A stretch of 64,000 nt of DNA from Primula veris (taxonomy: Eukaryota; Streptophyta; Magnoliopsida; Ericales; Primulaceae). This document shows, in pieces, positions 55,701-64,000 of the stretch. A program made the translations under genes and the position numbers. Under the pieces are notes generated by a model. It was given only the letters and a program-made list of their open reading frames with translations, was not told the origin of the DNA and did not search any database. The stretch lies in assembly GCA_963682055.1 (NCBI GenBank), contig OY821742.1, positions 24,492,560 to 24,556,559 of the forward strand, given 5' to 3'. Numbering within the stretch: the stretch's first letter is position 1; each line of letters begins with the position of its first letter.

Positions 55701-57449
55701 TGCTACATCTCTAGAAGTCATTTCTTCTTGACACGTTTTTTTATCTTCCCCAAAATTACGCAAAACATGTACTTTACTAATTAACTTGTACTATTCCTAT
55801 GTCCTTCGGCAAGGAAGAAAATAAAATCAAGACCAAAGTCTACGTTCTTTCTCACTATTTGACTTTTTTTGGTTCAATTTGAGAAGTAATTTTTATTCTC
55901 TTTTCATTGTCGTTTCAATAGCTTTGGTTAGAGTCCTTTAAATATGTTGGTATAATTTTGGAAATAGATTCTCAATCGCAACAAATCTATTTTCGATAAA
56001 TTTAACATCTCTTGATTCTACTATCACATTAGAATTCAAGTGTGCTAATTTATATGCTTTATAATTTTCAGCATATAATTCTACTATCTTTGCTTGTATA
56101 GAAATTTCACATTTTTCATGGCCATTTTGTTATTGAAATATCTTTGTTCTAACCTATTTAAGCAAACATTTAGAAAGGGAAGACTAAAACTAAGACAAAC
56201 ATTAGGGAAGAAGATATTAACAATTATCCAGACTTGTACCTGTTGTTGATTTGTTATTTTAAATAAATTGCAATTATGGTCCCTTTCGTCGTTATGTGGG
56301 AGATTTGAACTGCTAAAGTGGAGTGGAAGTTTAATGTGAAGGATATGAAGGCAGAGAATATTATTGTAAAAGTGAAGAGATGGCTTATTGAGCTAAATGT
56401 GAAGATAAAGCCTGCTAAAGCTATCAAACCATTCTTGAAAATTGTTCTAAGAGTTCTTAAGTATTGTGGAACAAACTTGTAAAGTTAAAATTTGCAGTTG
56501 TGTGAAATGGTTGTTTGCATCATCATATAAGCTAAAGTTTAACACTAGCCATCCTAAAATAGGCAGTCATCGCATGTGGGGACGAGTAATTGCAAAATGC
56601 TAGTTGCTTTTAGCACCCTTGTTTAGAGTTGAAATTGAAGACCGAAATAAGTGCACTTTTGTATGGTTTGCAAATGTGCTATGGTTTGAGCATGAAAAAT
56701 GTATGCGCGGAGGTGGATGTAAAATACTAATAGACTGGAATTGAAAAAATTCAAGTGTACCCATAAAATTCAGGATTTTGTAGGAAGATATTCAACGTTT
56801 GCTTTGTCTAGTAAGTGAGAGCTTTACAAACATATGAGAGAGCAAAACTCAGTTGTTGACTTACTGGCTAAAGAGGGACTAAAGGGTAATCAAGCAAATT
56901 TTTGGAGTGTTTTTGAAATGTCAAGAAATGTGTTTGGTTGATACCGATCAGAATATAGTGGCTTGTATACTTTCGAATGAGATAGTAATTGGTTGTGGGC
57001 CACCTTATTATGAGTCATACCTGAGTAGATAGTGATCTATATATTTCTTGTAAAAACCCGAAGTGTCATATGGAAATACCGTCATAAAGTGAGAGATTGC
57101 TAGTCTCACATAGTCTAATTATATTAGTACATATATGGTATATAGGCTAAAAGCATCATCTTTACTATCAACTAGCCTTTCAAAAATGTGCAGTCGAAGA
57201 ATCGAGTATGAAATTTGGCCAAATCGAACAGTATTATTGGTAGCAGGGGACGATGGTTGTTCGGCCGGGGCCGATTCATTACATTTCTTCCCTTTGCATG
57301 GTATAAGTGTAAAATATATAAGTTATGATTGCCACTTGTCTCTTGGTTTGAGGGTGATGGGAAAATATATACCCCTCAAAAAGGACTCGGAATCTTATAA
57401 AAATAACTCATCCTATTTTTTAAATGACCATACACGATGAGAGTAAATG
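55701..57449. other. Spacer with a possible RNase H-like fragment
   Basis: Mostly unassigned. At about 56820-56930 the plus strand reads HMREQNSVVDLLAKEG, which resembles the end of the RNase H-like domain of plant LINE or RVT_3 proteins. No other domain is nearby. A 101-codon frame at 57135-57440 has no recognised motif. Confidence 0.3.
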
Positions 57450-57760
57450 GCCCAAACTCCTTTTAAATGACTTATACTCTTTTAAAATGATTAAAACTCT
57501 TTTTAAACTGACTCAGACTCTTTTTAAACCGTCTCATACTCTTTTTAAATGACTTACACTCTTTTTGAAACAAATCATACTATAATTAAAATGATCATAG
57601 ACTGTTTTAAATTGACTCTCACTCTTTTAAAATGACTCAAACTCTTTTCAAAATTACTCAAATTATTCCTCAATGACCATAAACTATTTTAAAATGACTC
57701 AGACTTTTTTTAAAATGAGCAGAGACTGTTTTAAAACAACTCACTCTATTTTTAAAATAA
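57450..57760. repeat. ~23-bp minisatellite
   Basis: About a dozen diverged units of AATGACTCAxACTCTTTTTAA in tandem. Confidence 0.85.
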
Positions 57761-58661
57761 ATTTTTTGGATTTTAAATATTTTACGTGTATTTTCCGGAA
57801 TTTGGCCTTTTTTCAGGTTTTGCAGTTATTTTTTTTTAATTTTTTTGGTTAATTAGGTTAAAGTACCTAAAACTTAAATAGTTTTAGGATAGAGCCATTT
57901 CCTTAATAAAGTTTTTAAAATGTGGACCCAAAAATAACTCAAAAAATTATCGAAAAATATTATTGGAACACTCACAAAATTTTGCAGGAATTAGATTTTT
58001 GCTTGACCAAATTTGGGTGCAAGACAATATTATTTTGATTGTCGATGCTTAAACCTTCAAGAAGACATCCAAAATAGGTTCATGTTCTCAGTCATAACAA
58101 TGGAGTTTGTTTATGATACGATAACAGTATTGTCATATTGAAAACAGTTGAAAGGACACGTGAAATAGCAACTCTTTCGAACTGTACAATAATCATTAAC
58201 AACTGAAATAACTGTTTGGTAACATATATTAATCTACTATAACTACCGATCATTAACAGCTGAAAGAACTGTTTCTTAACATATATTAATCTAGTATAAC
58301 TACCAATCTTTACGTGGGTAATCATGCCGAAAGATGGGACACCGGAGACCTTGAAGTTTTTGAGGCTCTGTACAAGAGAAAAAATGTATTCCTTAACAAA
58401 ATAATTGTAGAATTATTCAACATTAACTATTAAACAAAAAAATCATTAATATAACAAATTATAATATTATCATGTAACATTTTAGTCAAAATGATTAATA
58501 CAAAATTTATATGAAAGAAACTTTTTTACTTCACTATGGTCATCCTGCGTCATCCTTTGTGCATTATTCGTGCATTATTCTTTTTTTCTTCGAATCAAAT
58601 TTTTTTGATTATTTGATCATATGCTAATAAATGATGGGCTTTTACATTCTTTAAAAAGAGG
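57761..58661. other. Spacer with a two-copy 57-bp repeat
   Basis: No gene. A 57-bp unit (ATCATTAACA(A/G)CTGAAA start, CTATAACTACC end) is present twice in tandem at 58192-58306. Confidence 0.7.
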
Positions 58662-59274
58662 TACAGTAAAATCTCTCTATAATAATACTCTATATATGAA
58701 TAACCTCCTTATAGTCATATCAGTTATAAATAAAAATAAACTCTCTATTGTCATATTGCGTAAAATTTTGAATTACCGTTATTTACAATAACACCTCGTT
58801 ATAGTAATAAATAATATTTTCTTGCAAAAAAAAAAATATATTTTTACATTAAATTTAGGATGATGTAAAATACTTATATAAAGTAGTTTGTGACGATAAC
58901 TTGATTTTTTGCGTTGCTACTACATCTTTTAAATTGCATGTACATAATAGCTCATATACATGAATATCTTATTGTTAAACCCAAAATAATTTCAACTTAT
59001 CAAACATGCTTGAACCTTCTTGACAATCATTTTGTATTTTTATATTATAATCCTCCATGCTATTTTCTTATGCTTTTTGTATTTTTTAGCTAAAATTTAA
59101 TCGATTTTATTTGTATGTTAATATATACCATGTACATGTATCTTATTTAATTTAAATTATTATAATTTTTAAATTATATATATTTTTATATGTAACATTT
59201 ATATAAGAATAATCTCGCTAAACTAAATTTTTTTGGTATTTCCAATGATATGACTGTATAGAGGATTTACTGTA
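58662..59274. mobile_element. TA-flanked MITE
   Basis: About 613 bp with ends TACAGTAAAATCTCTCTATA and TATAGAGGATTTACTGTA, inverted repeats, each bounded by TA. The TACAGTxxAxCCTCTATA terminus is common in plant MITEs; the superfamily is uncertain, although TA target sites suggest Tc1/mariner. Confidence 0.7.
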
Positions 59275-59368
59275 ACAACTTTTACAAAAAGATAATATTT
59301 TTTAAAACATATTGCGATAATCATACATTTTAAAAATACTAATAGCATGAAAAAATAATGCCCTTTCA

Positions 59369-59370
<2 letters not shown>

Positions 59371-59433
<63 letters not shown>
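59371..59433. repeat. (AT)n microsatellite
   Basis: About 63 bp of AT dinucleotides, the longest of three in the window. Confidence 0.95.
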
Positions 59434-59437
<4 letters not shown>

Positions 59438-59612
59438 ACCGGCATCGTTAGGCCAACAGTGTCCCCGAAGTCGGGAGGCCCGGTGCGGTCTCACTTGCCA
59501 CACCTATTCAGGGCCACTCTGCATGCACTTGGGTAGCGCCCGAACAATATTATTATGTTTGATTGACCAAAAGGAACAGAAAAAATCTAATATTTTAGTC
59601 AAATTTTTAGCA

Positions 59613-59900
59613 TTACGAATTTCTCCTTACAAATGTGGAAGTTTTTTTTACGACAAATCTTATAGACGGATGTGGTGGAAATTTGACTAAACGTGAAGAT
59701 GGTATGGGTATGGGGGGTATGTATGGTGGGTCGGGTATGGAAGTACTAACTCGAGTTGGTTCATCAGGTTGGGTTAAAAACCTGTAAAGAGACTTTACTA
59801 AAGCAAAGTAAATAAGTATACAACCCACTAGACAACTAACAACAATAGTCAATATCGAATCTTTCTTAGATCCTTTCGATGTAGTATCTCTTTTTTTCAT
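59613..59900 (-). CDS. Possible small single-pass membrane protein
   Basis: ATG at 59900 (MKKRDTTSKGSKKDS) gives a 95-residue frame; the frame is also open further upstream without an ATG. A predicted transmembrane segment SILTIVVSCLVGCILIYFAL is preceded by a basic patch and followed by a Pro/Ser-rich tail with PPYIPPIPIP. I do not recognise the family. The frame lies between MITEs and microsatellites, and a longer gene model was not found. It may be a chance frame. Confidence 0.3.
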   Translation of the reverse strand: MKKRDTTSKGSKKDSILTIVVSCLVGCILIYFALVKSLYRFLTQPDEPTRVSTSIPDPPYIPPIPIPSSRLVKFPPHPSIRFVVKKTSTFVRRNS

Positions 59901-59954
59901 TTCACTAAAAGCCGAATCTATTGGTGGCGCGGTCGAATTAGATGAATTTGTCAA

Positions 59955-60582
59955 TATTGTTAGGATCTATTTATAGGACCTAATAATCTCTTTGTATTGT
60001 AACTATATTTACGAACAATACTTGGTGAATATCAATTGAGTTGAACTTTTAGTTGCAACTGACAAATGTCAATGCCTGATATGCAAATGATTCAGTTATG
60101 TGATATTTAGTAAATCAAGTGAAGATTAAACATGGGATTTGCTTCAGATTTGCATGTGTTAACAATACAATTCATGTCATTTAAAAAAAAATATTACATT
60201 GTGACTATAAAAATATACAACTTCCAATACTCACGTGCAACTCAATAAGTGTGTATCTCTCTAATATATAGACTTTCAAATCGCCAAGCACAAATAAAAC
60301 CGGATCATCGCCTGTCCATCGACATGTGAACAAAATGGACAAAAACAAGAGAGATGAGGTAAGAAAATAATCTTACTTAAATAGCACTGAAACGAACACA
60401 CAATCCTAAACATGCAATTCTATCACGGCATCACTATTATCAACACATTATTCATATGACACGTGATATCCAATATGGTACACAAAATACAATGTTAAAC
60501 ACAACAACATATAATCCAAACTAAATAATAATTATTTAAAAATAAAACACAATAGTAAAAATACATTCGGGATTGATCACAC
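59955..60582. other. Unassigned spacer
   Basis: AT-rich with no gene or clear repeat. Confidence 0.4.
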
Positions 60583-60865
60583 GTACCCACTTTTAAAGCC
60601 ACTGATGCTCAGAAATCCAGTGCACTAGTACCCTACCCACACGCGTGCTGGTACTAATGTACCCACTTTTAGAGCCACTGCTCAAGGGCCCATAGTGCAA
60701 TGGTATCCTACACGCACTGGTACAAATGTACCCATTTTTAGAACCACTGCTCAGGGACCCAAAGTGCAATGGTACCCCCAAAACGAATTTACCCACATTT
60801 AGAGCCACTGTTTAGGGACCCAACGTGCAATGATACATCACATACTCACACACACTGGTACCATA
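60583..60865. repeat. ~65-75-bp tandem repeat, four copies
   Basis: GTACCCACTTTTAGAGCCACTG followed by a CAGGGACCCAxxGTGCAATGGTACC-type block occurs four times, with length changes between copies. It lies on the internal side of the gypsy-type LTR that starts at 61270. Confidence 0.85.
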
Positions 60866-61269
60866 ATGCCAAAACCAATATATATAAGAAAATCACGAAA
60901 CTAGTGTCACACGTACACCAAAAATAAATAAATATAACACGATATAAAAGGGTCATTATTAATCACACATCACTATCACAATATGACCATTTCAGCCACA
61001 CAAAATCACCACTTTTCCAGTTCATGGTATGACCAATTCCACAAACACCTTTTAAACCAAGATTCAATTTCTTTTTAAATATATTAAAAATCAAAATTCA
61101 TTTTAAACAATAATTCTCAAAGGATAAAATATCACAAAATATAATATAGCACATGTTATATTCTACACATATCAAATAAGCAAAGGCGCAAACAAACAAA
61201 CCAACAAACAAACAATCACACAAGTAAAACCTATTAAAGTATAATCAGTTTCTTCCCTCTTACCGAACC
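60866..61269. other. Spacer before the gypsy-type LTR
   Basis: No gene. Adjacent to the LTR, the minus strand reads GGTTCGGTAAGAGGG, which may be a decayed TTGGTATCAGAG-type primer site. Confidence 0.4.
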
Positions 61270-63099
61270 TGTCACGTCCCAAAATCCTAAAAACGGATAT
61301 CAATGCATGACCTTTTTAAACAAAAGGAAAAAAGAACCTGTTGGTACAAAATTTAAATTTTAAAAGAAAAAGACTTGTGAGCTAAAGGAACAATTAAATG
61401 AATAAATATAAAGTTTGCCAAACGCGGCTACGAGACAAAACGGTTTTAACAAAATTATATAAAAAGAAATAAACAAATGTAATTTGCCCGTAGGCTACAA
61501 CCTCGAAATTAGTCTAACGAAATAAAACAATTCAAGAAGCCCAAAACCCATGCGCTACTTCGCTAATGCTCATATTCGAACGTGCCAACCTATTTCGTAC
61601 CTGAAATACAAAACTGTAACGGTGAGTTCCACGCACATACATAGACGGGAGGGCACCACAAAATACCGTCACTCCATCCCATAAATGCAAGAACTCACAA
61701 ACAGCAACTACGATAATCGACGTATAAAAAGAAATATAATAACAACGTACAACGAAATAAATTAAATAATGTCAAGACACATCTATAGCAAACATGGACC
61801 TCTCACGCCACCTACTCCAGTCTGTAAGGTAGGTCATTCCCTATCCCTTTGGCCGTCTTATGTCCCCGAAATTAGGGAGAGACATAGACCATTGCTAACA
61901 ATAAAATTAGATTTAAAGTGCGCACTTGGACCTCTCACGCCACTCTTCCCAGTCCATAAGACGAGTCATTCCCTATCCCTTCGGCCGTCTTATGTCCCCG
62001 GAATTAGGGAGAAACATAGACCATTGCTAACAATTAAAGTAAATATAGTGCACACTAGGACCTCTCACGCCACTCGTCCCAGTCCGTAAGACGAGTCATT
62101 CCCTATCCCCTCGGCCGTCTTATGTCCCCGGAATTAGGGAGAGACATAGACCATTGTCACTAATCTAAATCACAAGGCCTTGGCCAATAATATAAACCAT
62201 TCAATTATAACATTCTCATACGTCACTTTAACGTAATTCAACAATACCCATAAGCATAGGTGCTAGATTCACAACTAGCCAAACAAGTCTATCAACATAA
62301 ATCTCATTCAGGCATTTTAACAAACACCGTGTATGCATAAACTACAATTCATCTTTATTCAACATAAATTTACCCAATTTCATCAACAACTATAATATCA
62401 CATAATCAACTCATAAAACACGCAAACCCATCCATAATCTCATTAATTCGAAATTAATATGTCAAAAGTCTCAACTTCTACAATTCAAATAATGGAATTA
62501 AAAATATAACAACTAAACCCCAATTAACAATTTAAGAACATAATTAATATAAAAGGCAAAAACCCCCAATTTATAATAAACGTAAAACCTAATCCTAACA
62601 TACACCCTCGTCTAGTCGTAATGGATAACCCCCGTTACCTTAGTGTGTAGAGGAGATGCTTCCGGTAAGAGCCCGCTAATGGTGGTTTCCTCTTCTTCTT
62701 CTTCTTAAGCTTTGAAATCTCTCTTTTCTCTATTTTCTCTCTTATATTTGGCTGGTTTTAGGTTTAATGTTTTTAAAAGTGGCTGAAAAGAGGTTTAGAA
62801 AAACTGTTTTGAGAAAGTTTGTGGAAGCGAACTATTTGGTCCCAAAAGTTTTAAAAGTTAACTCTTAATCAAATTTATTACTTTAGTGCTAAAAAATAAC
62901 CAATATTTAGAAACAAAACTATTGGGTCCTTTTTATTTATAAAATTAGTAATAGGTTTTTAAAAAGAAGTTTTTCGGAAGAGTTTCGGTTTTTGGCTAAA
63001 AATTAGTCGAGTGACCGGTTTATGATAAAATTTGTATAAAACATTTTTGGATAAATTAAATCATAAATAAAACCATTTATTAAAATACGGGATGTTACA
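61270..63099 (-). mobile_element. Chromovirus-type LTR (~1.8 kb)
   Basis: On plus it starts TGTCACGTCCCAAAATCC and ends CGGGATGTTACA. Immediately after, the minus strand has the GAACGAAATTCTTTTAAAGAGGG stretch, the usual sequence before a Tekay-type 3' LTR. So the LTR is read on the minus strand. It contains a three-copy ~130-bp repeat at 61796-62160. Confidence 0.7.
61796..62160. repeat. ~130-bp tandem repeat, three copies, in LTR
   Basis: Units start GGACCTCTCACGCCAC at 61796, 61928 and 62058. Each has GGCCGTCTTATGTCCCCG and a GAATTAGGGAGAxACATAGACC end. Confidence 0.92.
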
Positions 63100-63504
63100 A
63101 CTAACCCTCTTTAAAAGAATTTCGTTCCGAAATTTTCCTCTCTAAAGAACTATACCCAGAAATGATAAACTATAAATAAATAAGCCCATAAAAATTTAAA
63201 CGTACAGTTCTTGACATATTTTCAAGAAATAAAATACGCAGGGTTCTTAACCCGTAACAACTCCATAACATAAATACATGAACAACATGTAAGAATCTCA
63301 AATAAGGTAAACACCTATATGCAATATCAAACATAATATTCACAACCCGTAACAACTCCATAACATAAATACATGAACAACATGTAAGAATCTCAAATAA
63401 GGTAAACACCTATATGCAATATCAAACATAATAAAAGACAACTCAACAACTCCGTAAACTCTAGGCGTTACAACAAAAATAAACTCCAAACTCTAGGCGT
63501 TACA
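63100..63504 (-). mobile_element. LTR start of the right-edge chromovirus, with duplications
   Basis: The minus strand after pol reads GGGACGAAATTTCTTTATCGGGGAAGGG and then TGTAACGCCTAGAG (LTR start at 63504). A ~96-bp unit (CCGTAACAACTCCATAACAT...) is duplicated at 63250-63345 and 63346-63436, and the CTCTAGGCGTTACAAC terminus is duplicated within 35 bp. The remaining length of this LTR is not resolved, since another LTR edge is met at 63099. Confidence 0.6.
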
Positions 63505-63548
63505 ACCCTTCCCCGATAAAGAAATTTCGTCCCGAAATTAGAAAACAT

Positions 63549-64000
63549 CTAAACAAAAGTACCTAAAGAAAGCACGAGGCCAGGATACTTCCTCTTCATC
63601 ATATCCTCACGTTCCCAAGTTGCCTCATCGGCCCCATGGTGTTTCCAAACCACCTTTACCAATCTAATTGTTTTTCCTCGAACTTCCTTCTCTTGCACGT
63701 CGATAATCCTCATAGGTCCCACTTCACATCCGCACTAACCTCAATGTCCTCAAAGTCCACCACGTGTGAAGGGTCGTGATGATACTTTTTTAACATTGAC
63801 ACATGAAACACCGGGTGAACCCCCGCCAACTTTGGTGGCAAGTCCAACCGGTATGCAACTTCCCCTACTCGGTCCACGATCTCAAATGGTCCGATAAATC
63901 TCGGGCTCAACTGCCCTTTAGAGCCAAACCTCATAATCCCCTTCCTGGTCGAAACTCACAAAAATACTCGATCGCCCTTTTCGAACTCCAAAGGTCTCCT
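63549..64000 (-). pseudogene. Chromovirus (Tekay/Del-like) Pol C-terminus
   Basis: The minus strand reads GDRVFL, a stop, then SPRFIGPFEIVDRVGEVAYRL and VHPVFHVSMLKKY, the integrase C-terminal region of Ty3/gypsy. A frameshift near 63710 leads into VKVVWKHHGADEATWERED, a chromodomain-like tail, ending at TAG 63549. The rest of the element lies beyond the window. The polypurine tract and LTR follow at 63504. Confidence 0.85.

Noticed and set aside
61769..62089. 106-codon frame with repeated peptide
   Set aside because: It is the translation of the 130-bp LTR repeat.

Overview
The window is nuclear DNA of a flowering plant, most likely a eudicot. It is AT-rich and full of degraded LTR retrotransposons, MITEs and microsatellites, and it holds one multi-exon gene that reads through cleanly. 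There are no bacterial operons, CRISPR arrays or rRNA genes, and I could not see a tRNA gene.

Layout. Positions 1-6.2 kb hold a decayed minus-strand Copia element (Copia-1), truncated at its 3' end and interrupted in its reverse transcriptase by a 1,268-bp solo LTR of another family. 6.2-8.4 kb is LTR debris, a T-rich tract and a ~140-bp tandem repeat. 8.46-10.55 kb carries a plus-strand MAIN-like (plant mobile domain) gene with one frameshift and a 63-bp coding repeat. It converges with a minus-strand Mutator-like transposase gene (11.36-14.16 kb) that has FAR1, MULE, SWIM and C-terminal OTU-protease regions. 15.4-17.0 kb is a DUF4283/zinc-knuckle retro-ORF relic. 17.37-24.27 kb is an old Copia element (Copia-2) with recognisable LTRs and a 5-bp target duplication but a ruined interior. 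24.3-28.9 kb looks like a Ty3/gypsy relic, and 30.3 kb has a gypsy-type LTR edge with a primer-binding site.

34.26-42.54 kb is the youngest-looking element: an 8.3-kb Copia (Copia-3) with 1.5-kb LTRs and a nearly complete gag-pol broken by one stop codon and a 28-nt poly-C run. It sits inside an older hAT-like MITE. Its LTRs carry a G-quadruplex-prone array and a CCGGCAGTTT minisatellite.

45.08-50.73 kb is the main host gene: a nine-exon cytochrome P450 of the CYP85 clan (CYP90/CYP724-like, 496 aa predicted) with all core motifs. One intron uses a GC donor. Introns 1-3 each hold a CACTA-type MITE and intron 4 holds a hAT-like element with a perfect 8-bp duplication. An array of ~28-bp palindromes lies just upstream.

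51-64 kb returns to repeats: a second DUF4283 relic, a gypsy integrase fragment interrupted by a hAT-like element, a decayed minus-strand Copia fragment (Copia-4), several minisatellites, a TA-flanked MITE, a possible small membrane-protein ORF, and at the right edge a chromovirus (Tekay/Del-like) pol 3' end with LTR sequence. I see no convincing new multi-gene system. The points most worth checking are the P450 with its intron insertions, the palindrome array, the LTR G4/minisatellite block, the two poly-C runs inside retrotransposon coding regions, and the MULE-OTU and MAIN-like pair.
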